Below are positions 51,992-63,900 of a DNA stretch of 64,000 bases, piece by piece (the stretch's first letter is position 1; every line of letters starts with the position of its first letter). The notes below the pieces were generated by a model that saw only the letters and a list, made by a program, of their open reading frames with translations, did not search any database and was not told the DNA's origin. The position numbers and the translations under genes are program-made. This DNA comes from Stratiolaelaps scimitus (Eukaryota > Arthropoda > Arachnida > Mesostigmata > Laelapidae), in the NCBI GenBank assembly GCA_019614645.1, contig JABWDB010000004.1, forward strand, positions 18,476,001-18,540,000. The letters run 5' to 3'.

Positions 51992-53386
51992 GTTGTGTGC
52001 GCGTGTGTGCAGCTCGTGTATGTGTTGCTTGTCCTTCATTCGCCCTTCTCGTTTCGCCTGATGACTGTGATACGATGTTCAATACAGTACAATCTTTGGA
52101 TTCAACCTTCACTTGTCGGCCGGATCCTCAAAATCCACAGTAATGTGTCCGTAGGCCTGTCCGTCCATCGACGAACGACTCGGACGTCGTACAATATCAT
52201 TTCGGCAGCCATCCATGGTGACAACGCGTTATGCCGCAAACAGACACACACACGTCAACATCACCGGATTACGGACTACCCACTAGACGGACGCCAATAT
52301 AGACAGTACTGGATGATTTTTAAGCCCGCATATTATTTCTCCGGCTCTCGAGAACTGTTGATTAGCAGTATACGATTCATTAAACATGCATTCCACGATC
52401 GTCGCATGGTCTGGCGGCTGCCTTTTTAATCCACTCGTTCGTTTCGACATTCGTTCTATTCCGGTAGTCATCGCAAAACTCATTGTACCATTAGGCTGAA
52501 GTCCTTTAAGGGAGAGCACATGGATGGTCTTTGCAGTGGGGCCGCCTTTGACCGTACGACCGTTTCAAACGAGAATTCCACACCGACTTGACTTGGACGA
52601 CACTGCGCCCAGTCAACATCGAGGTGAGAAAAATGCCATTCGAATTGCAGTCACTCCAACCATCGCGTAGCAGGGATTATAGGGGATTGGGGACGGTCTC
52701 TTTCTGCCCTGTTTACATTTTAATAGGTGAGGTGCCGAAAAGCCACGACTAGCTGCTGGTGATCTCAAGACCGGTGCGCGGGCGCCGAACGACGAATGTC
52801 CTCGAGAGCTTCTCGTGGATAGGTAGATGAAATTTACTGATCCTGATGCCAGCCGTCGCACGCGTACTTGTCCACCTTGCACTGGTCGTGCCAACGATTA
52901 ATCATGATAATGATAATTAATAGTACCAGCAGTTGCAGCAAAATCAGTTTAAGTGATTTGTGGTCTGCCTTGACTTCATTCAATTCATTGAAGATCGCCG
53001 CAATACTTATTTGTACACAAAACTCCCATTTTTATATGTTTCCGTAAATTAGCCATCTTTCACTGAGATGTTAAATATGATTACTATGTTTTGCTTCGTA
53101 CTCCTGTTGTCTACTGTGGTATAGTTTGCCATTCCTAGGAGTCTCGTAGATTTTATTTTTACACAACGCCGCACGCAAATGGTGCGCTCCACTTGCAAAT
53201 TAGGATTATATATGCTGTCTGCATCTATTCAGCACGGGCATCAACTATCGTTTCGTTTCGAGGCGAGCATGCGCATGACGAAAAAGTTATACAAGACTAC
53301 TAACAAGTAAAAGTATTTCATAATAATATAAATAATCATGTTACATTACCAATAATTATATATATATATATAAATGACTTTCTTAG

Positions 53387-53392
53387 TTTAAT
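53387..53392 (-). terminator. Possible poly(A) signal for the zinc-finger gene
   Basis: ATTAAA on the minus strand, about 500 bases after the stop. A canonical AATAAA also occurs at 53157-53152 (about 735 bases after the stop). Hexamers are common in AT-rich DNA, so either could be chance. Confidence 0.2.
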
Positions 53393-53632
53393 CATGGGTT
53401 ATTTTTGTTTACGCTGATCAGAGAAAATTAATTCCAAATGATTTAAACTGTACCGGGTACTAAAGCAGCAATAGCTACGATTACACCAAAATGTAATGTA
53501 TATATGCTCATATATGTATGTAACAATATTTTATCCTAAATATAGATACAGACAGAATAGATGTTGTACGCGGCTGATGTCTTCACCGCCGAAATTCCCT
53601 CCATTGATTAAACTTTCGTCCAAAATATATAA

Positions 53633-53635
<3 letters not shown>

Positions 53636-53671
<36 letters not shown>
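53636..53671 (+). repeat. (TG)n(TA)n microsatellite
   Basis: GTGTGTGT followed by about 14 TA units, in the 3' flank of the zinc-finger gene. Confidence 0.92.
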
Positions 53672-53673
<2 letters not shown>

Positions 53674-53889
53674 TAGATAACCTGCTAGCCTCAAGCCCGA
53701 TTCTCATCTGTGTTACACACTGACATCAACCAGAAACATAGAAGTTGTTGGCGAGTGACTCCCATAGCATTTCTTTGCATCTCAGAGTACATCGGCACAC
53801 ACAAACGCACACACGACCAGTCCAGTGTTATTTCAGTGTCAGTGGTCTTTTTTCAGTGTCGCTCACTGCCCCGGCTGACCCAGGCAGGT

Positions 53890-54291
53890 TCAACCTTCCT
53901 GAATGTTCTGTTGCTCCATGTGCAGCAGCACTCGAACCGTGTCCAGCGGCACTTGTATGTTGCTGTGCGCCGACTGAAGTAACGCCTGGCCATCTTCCTG
54001 CTGCAGCAACTGCACTCCTTCGCCCAATGACAGCTCCCCACTAGAGGTGCACGTGCCCAGGACGTGGCCATCGGCAAGCACAATCTGCTTGACCATCTGG
54101 CCATTAGCGTCAGGAGATAACGCCAATGCGACCGCGGCTTCACCCTCGCCGATGACAGCCGTCACAGTGGCTGTCGTTGTTGCGGCCTCCTCCTGTCCCT
54201 GGGACTCCTCGATCGTATTGTCATCGCCTTGAAGAATGGCCTGCTCGAGGGCGGCCCCCTCTTGTAGAAGTACTTCGTCCACAGGTTCCGC
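53890..54291 (-). CDS. Last coding exon of the zinc-finger gene
   Basis: Residues 934-1066 and TGA stop. The acceptor is GGCACTCTAG|GCGGAA behind a good pyrimidine tract. Starts AEPVDEVLLQEGAALEQAIL, contains QMVKQIVLADGHVLGTC and VPLDTVRVLLHMEQQNIQEG. Acidic and Q/T/A/V-rich with short hydrophobic clusters, similar in style to exon 9, so the C-terminal third is probably one disordered activation-type region. Confidence 0.9.
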   Translation of the reverse strand, partial: AEPVDEVLLQEGAALEQAILQGDDNTIEESQGQEEAATTTATVTAVIGEGEAAVALALSPDANGQMVKQIVLADGHVLGTCTSSGELSLGEGVQLLQQEDGQALLQSAHSNIQVPLDTVRVLLHMEQQNIQEG

Positions 54292-54913
54292 CTAGAGTGC
54301 CAACCGCAGCAGAGGCCGAGACAAAGCAAGGAAAGAAAAATCAAGGCAAGAAAAGCACCTTAGAAAGAAGACTCGACATTTCATGAAGCCCTCAAGGCAT
54401 GTTATGATAAACATGGAATCACGTGACATTTAAGGAGACTGTTGGTCACCTTCACAGCGGAATACAACTGTCTGGTAATACGTTACGAGTCCTTCGTCTA
54501 TGGTATACGTAGATGTACCGCAGCCATTAAAACAAAAGCCCTCACCATTTCGGTATTGAACCATACTCTCATACATATGGGAAAGTGTTTTCAGTAGCCA
54601 AATGTAATTAAAAACAACAGGTACAAATACACATAAGGAGTAAATATAGTTTGCACGTCTAAGCGAAAACCGCCCCAAATGCTGATTTGCGTGGCGGCAG
54701 GGAACTGAATGACGGAAAGGTTGAGTGGTGAGTGGTTTCGAGTACTTCTCAAGAAGACAGCACATAGTATTATATATACATAGCATAGTACATGCTGAGA
54801 CAGAGAAGCGTATAAACGGAACACATGAGATCCTGCTTCAGCAATAATGATGCTAACTATATGCATTATATATAGGTCGTTCACAAGTCGTCACATTGCC
54901 CTCCATGAATGCG

Positions 54914-54946
<33 letters not shown>

Positions 54947-57900
54947 GCGCATTCTATATACAGATATATATGACGGCTTGGACGTATTGAACTTCATGAA
55001 CTGACATATATTGGGCTGCACGTAACGGCATTAAGTACATATGATAAAATGTGTCACGGTTGGAAACGATCGCTGCTGGCTGGTTGGATCACCACAAGAT
55101 CACCAATCAGGGCACGAGCGAACACCTTGGAAAAATTTCCGCTAACCCGATTTCGCCCGAAAATCGTAACGGGGAAGAAATTGCAAGACGAACTTTGCCA
55201 GTATCCTCATCCTTCTAATCTGCTCGCGCGACATTTTTGTATAATGTGTACGTATATTAAATTGGCCCATACGCCCGTAATTGTAGAGAATTCGCTGAGC
55301 CTTCCAAGAACAGTCCCAAGACGTTGTTGTTTAATACTAGGAGTGATAACGATCTCACCTCCCCCAGCTTCAATAGGGCTCGAAGCACGTCTTAAAGTCG
55401 TATACTCATCTTGATGAAAATGACCTTCCTACTAGCCGTATAGTATAAAGACAACTGGGGATCGGTTAACCTCGCTTGTTGATTTGTTATTCAGATCTAG
55501 CCTGTGAACCCAATAGAAATTGCTAAATTCACCATTTCAATGCATTTTCACTGTAGTTATGTGAGCTGAATAATGTCAGATAGAGAGAGAGAGAGAGAGA
55601 AAATTACGCCCCACCTCACTGTCGCCCTCCTTGTAGAATGGCATCTCCTCTGTGGTAGACAAAATTGACTTTATAACCTTTGACAACAGGCAGTCTTTTA
55701 CCTCATTGTCGTCATCGGCCTCGTCCTGTAACGTATACAGCATACAGCTGTCGTACTGTCTCGACACTCCCGCTTGTTCTCGTTACGGTGGTCAGCGATT
55801 AAGAATAAAAGCGTCCAATAGATAGATGGTACATAAGCTACACCCATTGAAAACTCGTTACGGAACAATGAATCGCAACCCAGATCATCACATAGCATCA
55901 ACAGACCGATTACTAGAGATATGTACTGTTGTTGCTGTTGCTGTTGTTGACTTTGGTATACTGTTTTATAAAACGTAAACGTTAGAAAGATAGCACAAGC
56001 CCCGAACGACGAGATATTGTGGCCCTCTGGTGGCTTTCTATCCTAGTATCAAACACGCACGCTAATCGTGCAGGTGAAACAATGTGGAATCGTGTTTCTG
56101 ACCACACCTGGTCAAAAGGCCAGGTGTCAAAAGGCTGGTCTGAATAACGCCTACCCTCCCAATTCCAATAAATCGTATCCATTTATCTTCTAGCGAGCGA
56201 ATTGGACCTTCTGAATACAACGTCTGTCGAACGTGGACAACCTGCCAATAGGTTACCCACTACTACTTGGCTACTCTCGCCAAGATTACCCATTACGAAT
56301 AAAGCATGTGTAAGCAATTCTTGAACATACGTCGAATTCAGCTGCAACTAAAGGTCAAATATTGCGAAACGAATGTGGGCGCGGGTCATGATGCTCTGTT
56401 TGCTCCGGGGTGAACGACTTCGGGTATTCATCAGCGAAAGGATAAGGATTGCTTTTGTTCAGAAAGCGAACCCTTAGCCTCTATGACGTTGAAGTGTTAT
56501 TATTTAAAGGCTTGTTTTTCGAATCTTGAATGGAACGAGCCATGAGATGGGGTCGACACGACATTACGCTATCCTGTCTTCCAACTTCTTTCATTATTCA
56601 TTATGCAAATGGAGAACACTCCAGGGACTATAGCGTCTACGATGTATCCACTTCGTCTAGTATTATTTAGCATATGAGTAGTATGATGATCAACAAACCT
56701 TCTGTTCTATGTGAGACTGCTGCTGTTGCATCAGTGCTGATGTAGCAGTTCCACTCGTTGTCGTTGTGGTCACTTGCGTTGTTACGGCCGTCGTGGCCGC
56801 CTCTTGGTTGCTCGTCTCCATCATTCCAGACGCATCGATGTGTTCTGCCTGACCCTCGACGGCCGACTCGGCAACCTCGTGCGGCTGCACATGTTGCAGC
56901 GATACCGGGGTTACGGTTCCGTCCTCATTTATGACGACGGGCTGACCATTTTCATCTTCGTATACCTGGCCAACAACCAAACTGACTTCCTCCTGTGATG
57001 ATAGAGAAGGAAATAACGAAATCAATTAAACGCATCGGTGAAATAATGGGACAATGGCAGTCGTCATTTAGTCGTTTCATCTTCATGCTCAGACCCTTGC
57101 TAAGAAAATATACCCCGGAAATGTACGAGAGAAAACGGGATCTAGTATAAATTATTACTGCGATAGAATAGAAATCGACAATCTATTATATTTTTATGCT
57201 TCGTTTTCTTTGTTTTCTTCTTTAGCTTATTGTTGGCTTAAACTAAACTCATTCGTTTGTAGCACCAGCTCGGAGGCGTTCGAACGAAATCCTTACACGC
57301 ATGGGTTCGGTATCTCGTCAAACAAATTACTATTACTGTCAAACAATACAACGCAGGTTTCATCGATACATTTGCAATCATGACATACAGCGACGACAAA
57401 TACCTCTTCCTCAATCGCTTGCTGCTGCTGTTGTTGTTGCTGCTGCTGCTGTTGCTGTTGTTGTAACTGCTGTTGTTGTTGCTGCAACTGTTGTTGTTGT
57501 TGCTGCTGGTGTTGCTGAACGGTCACTTGTGACACGGCGACCTGCTGATGGTGCTGGCCGTGGTGTTGCGGATGCTGAGGCGACTGATGGTGAACGACCT
57601 GCACCTGCTGCTGGTGAGATTGATGTTGGAGCTGCTGCTGTAACAGCTGCTGTTGATGAAGTTGCTGCTGCAGCTGTTGCTGTTGTTGCTGCTGCTGCTG
57701 CTGGATGTGCTGTGCGGGGGTTACGCTTTGCGGGGTGAGCAAAGAAGTACCCCGAACAGACTGAGGGGTAACACGCGTGATGCCGCCGCCTCGCGGATTT
57801 GTCATGTTGCCTGAATTCTGTCGACAATATGTGATGCGTGACCCGTTAGCTAAATGAAAATCAACCCGTTCTAATGATGGCGAGAAGCGGCTAGAAACGC

Positions 57901-60900
57901 CGTAACCAAGAAGTATAGGATCAAAAATCATAGGTCCAAATGGATGGAGTTGCCTAGTGGATGCATTCACATAAACAAGTATAGATCAAGCGGAGTCATT
58001 TATATTTGAATTAGAAAAACAGCTCAAGGAGTGGGGGGATACTAGAACCTTTAAGCAGGGTTTCAAAGGGATTCAATAATGCTAGCTCTACCCATCTGGG
58101 CGGTGTAGAAACCTCGGTGCCAATCGAAGTTCAATAGACTATGTAAAAACGAAGGTGGCGATACCTGAACACGATATACTCTATCGCACTCATATCCTAA
58201 TGTCGAAAGCAGGACAGCTGAGTTAAATAGAAATCTAGCAGGCTTAAAACCTGAAAGGTTACCTCGTCAGTTTCAATCATCAAAACCTTACCCGAAGCAG
58301 ACTGGTGCCAGGCTGTGATCTGTTTACATAGGATGCACCACGGGGAGCGGCCGTTACCACCCGGAATTGCGGCTTTGGTGAACTCAGGATGTTCGGCGTC
58401 AGCCTGCTAGGCGTCATGGTCACTGCTGACTGCGGCTGGGGAATGTAACTTTTTACGTTCCCTGTACGCCGTACGATCGACGGGGGTGCCATAACACCCA
58501 TATGGGACATGGACATCTTCGAGACGGCAACTGCAACGAACGCAACGAGATCCAAAATTCGAACAGGTCAGTCACAGACGTTGACAACGTAAACGAGGTT
58601 GACAAACCTGCCAGCAACGGTTTAGGTGACAGCATCGTTGGGATTTTCACATTTCGAAGTAGCTGAATCAGTGCAGCCGAGGGAGGGCGAGAGGGAGGGT
58701 CATGGGGGTCTCTGCACCACAGCAGAGACCCCAGAAAACAAACGAGTGAGCTTCGACTCTGTTATCGTTTTCCACAGAGCTGGAACACTAACCAGGTGTT
58801 GGTCGGTGATTTATAATGATGTTTGGCTGTACTATGCTTCGTGGCGCAGTCTTGTGGTGAAGTGGCGACGCCACATGACTGATGATTGGTCGGCTTATTC
58901 CCGAACTGCCAGCACTCGGGGCGTTCGATAGCGCCGAGGTGGCTGGCACCCGAACGGGGGCACGATGGCGAGCACTCGGCACCGGCCGATATACGGGGTG
59001 TGCTTTGACGAGGAAGTCGGTCTCAGGCAGATAAGCTTCCCGTTCGATTCTGTACATCCCTAGATCCTTGTTGCCCAGTGCGGCCGCCACCATCTCGTCA
59101 ACGAGTTCGACTAAGTCGTCACCCTGTAACAATTAAGGGCGGCATAATATAATCGATAGGACATGTTATCTGCATGCTACTGGAAACTTCTCGAAATTAT
59201 TCCCATTTTAAATGATCAGCTCAGAAAGCAACAGCTTAAAGTAATCAAAACTAGCAACGCAACAAAGTACACACTTTAGCATTACGGCAGCGTTACCTCA
59301 ACGGCCTCTGTTGGGCATAATATTCCACACGGAAATCAGCTTAAGGATTAATATACAAGACACAATTTTACCAGTTGCTATTTTCACAATTTTATCAGTG
59401 CGAATCTAATGATTCTGTGAAGGGTTCGACAGTGGACTTATTCTAACATACGGGACCAGACTCTGCGCTGAATAAGTTAGAGATATCGTTGGTTCGAGCG
59501 CCGTAGAGCCACATATCTCCTTGAAATGAAAAATAAAATGCTTGTGACCTATGCTGTGAATAGGGGATCTCCTGGTGACTCGTCACCGTCAGACCTGCAA
59601 GTTTGCATGTGTCGTAGGAAGGTTTTGCAAGGTCTAATTTTCTGTCCTCCTTAGGAGAAGCACAAGTTAAACTACTAACCTCTGTGTCGTTTGTCGGTGT
59701 CATGAACTCCCTGCCAAGCCGATCAGTCTGCTGAAGAAGGGTTTCCAGGTTCACGAGCATCATCGACACATCGGGCACCGGTGGGTCACCGTCCTCACTT
59801 TTGGCGAGCAGAAATTGCCACATTGTAGCCGTTTGGGCGACTCGGTAAAGGCAAACATCTAGAACTTCTTTGTCGGTACATTGACGAAGTGCTTCCCGAA
59901 GACGATTCTTCCGGCGGGTTGACACCATGTCCGCATAGCTCCGCCTATCGATTGATCGCATTCACAGAATAATATACCATGCCAAAACAAAATGAGTTAA
60001 TTCGTTTAACTCGCCAAAAAAAATCGATCGTTTGGTGACCCCCCGACAATTGTGGTCGTAAAGCTACTTAGACGGTGTACTGAGTTGTCGACGAATAGTT
60101 CAATTCACGAGTGCACTTCTCCAAAAAACACAAATGTCCACACAAACTTGGTACGAGAAAGTTGTGTCCCGCAAATTGCACAATTGACACCAATCTGCAC
60201 TCGATAGTGTTCGTTCCCGCTGCTCATCGTAACTTTAACACAACAAACTTACGGTTGCGTTTTACGACGTTCCTTCTCCTCGCGCTCTTTGCGGGCAGCT
60301 TCCGCTAATTGCTCCTGATGTCGTTGACTTTCGACGTCCTCACCGTCATCATCGCTCTGAACGATCTCTTCGACGTTCATCGGCGGAGGCAGGTTATCTG
60401 GATCGCCGTGCTGAGTTAACCGAAAATGCTTTCGTAACCGCAATTCAGAAATGTAGGCTCGATCGCACTGGGAACAACGGTACGCTTTAAGCTTACCAGT
60501 CAAACTCAGGTCGGTGCCAACTGAAATAAATGCGCATGGAAAACATCGTATGTTTGTAAAGCTCCCACATGAGAAGAGGTCATTTCGTTCCTAGCGTTGC
60601 CCACTTGGCTGACCCATATTGGAAATCGGTCTATGCCGAAATGGTTACAACTACTACTGCTACTTTGTGCCAACTCAGCAACCAACTTGTGGTAGCAGAA
60701 TTCATAATACATACAATTTACTAAGGCCGTCGTACCACTCTAACGTTATCCTAGAGTTACCACCATTTAACTGCATTCTACCTGCATCGGTAGCAGCCGA
60801 ACACAGTCATACTTATGATTGGGTAAACCTATGTGAGTTGCTTACTTAAACACCTATATATCAGACAGCTATATCACGAGCAAGATTTGCTCAAATCCAA

Positions 60901-63900
60901 GAAAACTACAGGGATAAATGATTACGAGTTAGACGACGAAAAAAAACTATCATCCGAAAAATTGATCTTACCAACAAGTTTCCGACGTTTCCTCTTGATA
61001 CCGTCTTCGCCAACTTCAACACCTTCGATATCTGAGTAGCCGCCGTCGCTCACGTCCGGCGGTGGCTCTTCGTGGAAGTCGAGGTGGTGAATCCGTTTGT
61101 AGTCTCGAACCATGTACTTCGGTGGTCGGCTGATACGACCCGATCGCGTCCGGGGCACTTGCTTCTTCAGAGCATCTCGTTCTTCCTTCGTTAGTGATGG
61201 ACCCTCGGGATTGATGTCATCGTCGTACCTGGTCAAGTCAAGCCAAGTTATCAAATCACGTGCCTATCTAAGGAGCTGCAACCGTAATCTGGCGCGTTAG
61301 CCCTCGTACGCATATATATACAAATTAACAGCATTCTGGCTGTTTACAGAAATCAATTTCCTTTTTTTAATTACAACCAAAAATAGTAATCTTCCCAGCA
61401 TCTCCCTCTCAGCGGTGGAAGCATCGTTCCAAGTGTGCGACAACTTCCGAGCTCACACGAAGCCAGAAACAACTGCTTGTCCATCACTAGAGAGCATGTC
61501 CAAAAACAATCGTCATAGGACATATCGCTATCCAACGACAGTATCTATGTATACAATAAATAACATCGGGGGACTTATCAAGTGATCAACAGATGAGCAG
61601 ACAAATATTTAAAAAAAACACAACACTAAAAATTCGGTGCGCTTTGCCAACGGTAGTGCTATATCCGAGTACGTTCCTCTCATTATGGGGAGACGTACTT
61701 TTTAGCAGGCCGTCCACGGCCCTTGTACCCTTTGGGATGAACTTTCGGCAATTTCGTTGCCTTTGGTGTCCGTGCGGCTGCCACCCCAACGGGCTTGATT
61801 CCATCCTTCTTGTCCTTTCGCTCAGGATAGATCACTCGATAGATGATTCGGGTATTTGTCTGTGGATTGTACACGACAGCGCTCCCACCAGTCTGGATGG
61901 CCTTGGCTACTTGCTGCTGGCGTAGAACATGAGCGATCTGCTCGAGCTGATCCGGACTCAGGGTCTGGGTGGAGTGGTACGAATTGCCTTGCTGGATAAT
62001 CTATAATCGAGTGACATTACATAAATACAAGTTTCGTTTGGTTACATCGCTGCAGCGATAAGGCCCAAGGGAAAACCGATGTGCATACATATATTGTGCG
62101 CTAACCGTTAACGGCCACCGTCGTACGTATTGGGTACATTGGGTACGGCATGGTGATTTGGAAGGAATTGCATCCTCGATGTGTGTTCCCCATTTTCTAC
62201 ACTGACATAGCTTCAATCTAGTGCTATTCATTAAATGACCTGCTTTCTTACCTCACAAAGAGTCCACATCTACAAAGGGATGAGGTTTTCAAAGAAGGAA
62301 GGCATCTGTGTTGTATACAGTATATTAAATTACAGTCAACAGGTGTGTACTAGCAAAATTCGGTGGCTATATATATATATACAGTTTCATTCAGTTTTCA
62401 CTGAGCAACACAAAGGGGTTCGGAACGATGCAAATCTCCGAACGCGTGGGCCGAAACCACAACGAGGACATTGACAATCTTAATTTCATTCAAATATGGC
62501 ATGATTCAATCAAACGAGTTCACTCAAATGAGCGGGACCTATAAAGGACTCGAGTAACTTTATTGAAAGCGACTTCCAAACCAACAACTGGAAACGACAT
62601 GAGAGCATACATGCATTTGCTCATAGAATTCCTGATAGCGGCAAATGCTTCTATAATTCTTGGGCCTGCTTCGTCGACCTCGATCCGTTTAAGCTAGTTT
62701 ACCAGCCGAGCGACTTCGTACGATTAGCGAAACTGAATTCCGACAATGATATGTATATATCGGCGCAAAGCGTGGCCAGCGAAGACAACAGCTTTGCTGC
62801 TCAAAAAATTAGCTATAATTAATTTGGCTTCAATTGTGTTTTTCGCTCGAAATATCGTATGGCTAATGTGAACTTATCAAAAGAGAAACATCTAATATAT
62901 GGTATTGTTTTATACAAAATGCAATGTCAAAATGATCGTGCACGTAAGCTTGGCATTGATGGAACGCTGTGTTAATTACGGGCAAATATTCCAATCAACT
63001 GTATCGCACTTGCCTCCGCTGAGTGCCACGTCAGGGGGACAATCCACCGAGCGGCTCGAGTGTATCACCATGCCATAGCACGATTCATCAAGAAAAATTA
63101 GGCAATAATATAAAATATATTACTATTTCGCCACTATTACGAGTGCTTTTCGACAAAATCCGTCCACATATTGGCCCGCTGCTTAGCAGCGAAGCAACCC
63201 AAAGTTATGAGAGTAACCTCACTCAATAAGTAACTGATGGTAACCGGTATAACAAAATCGTCTAAGCTATCCCTCTCTCTCTGTCTCTCTCACACACTCT
63301 CCTCGTCTCAATCTCTCTCTATCTCTCCCTCCGTGTGTACACGTTGTTATATATTAACGACAGTAAAGTGATCTGTGCGTCTCGCAGTTAGTGCGCGATC
63401 GAGTTATCGCGGAGAGGCTTGTTCGCACTTAACTGTTGTGTCATTAGTCGTTAAGTACGACAGGATGATAATGTAAGAGGGCAGTCGACTCCATGAGTAG
63501 GCAATTTATTGCTGCGCTTTTTTTCTCATCAGGCTACCATCCGTTGTGGATGAGACGGTAGTGATCTACGTGCGACGTTAATCTCTGCCCCGTCTCCCGC
63601 CCACCCCGCCCTCCAAAGGCCCACTGCCGCTTCGTGCATGATTTGCATTTATTTTTCCTGAATTTCGATTTATTATTTACCTGAATTGGGTTGTCGCAAC
63701 TACCAAGTGGAGGCAAGTTCTCCTGTTGCTCCTGTTTGGCAACAACTGCCCCCGTATCAGAAGCGATCGCTGGTGCTGTGCTATTGGCGGTCGACGCTGT
63801 GACCTCTGTTCCTGCTGTGGACGCAAACGATGCCTCGCCGTCCGTTGCGCCTTCCTGGCTGTCAGGTTCCCCGCCGTGTACCTGCGCCACGGCCTGCTCA

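Larger units (their letters stand above)
45583..52429. other. No gene recognised
   Basis: AT, TG and CT microsatellites and chance-like frames (45712-46170 minus, 46514-47017 plus, 50959-51516 plus, 51893-52429 plus). No domain recognised. Confidence 0.6.
52430..53889. other. 3' flank / probable 3' UTR of the zinc-finger gene
   Basis: No coding exon recognised. Includes (AT)n tracts at 53636-53671 and 53356-53372, and a TTTCAGTGTC direct repeat at 53831 and 53851. The 3' UTR presumably occupies the right-hand part; its end is not determinable by eye. Confidence 0.5.
54292..55614 (-). other. Intron between exons 10 and 11
   Basis: 1323 bases, GTGGGG...ACTCTAG, phase 0. Holds a (GA)n run at 55582-55601 and an (AT)n run at 54914-54943. 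The plus-strand open frame 55049-55414 inside it has no recognisable domain. Confidence 0.82.

Noticed and set aside
51893..52429. 178-codon plus-strand frame
   Set aside because: Begins inside AT microsatellites and shows no domain.
55049..55414. 121-codon plus-strand frame within an intron
   Set aside because: Antisense to a well-supported intron, no domain, no splice or poly(A) context.
57301..57738. 145-codon Ala/Val-rich plus-strand frame
   Set aside because: Complement of the CAG/CAA-rich exon of the minus-strand gene.
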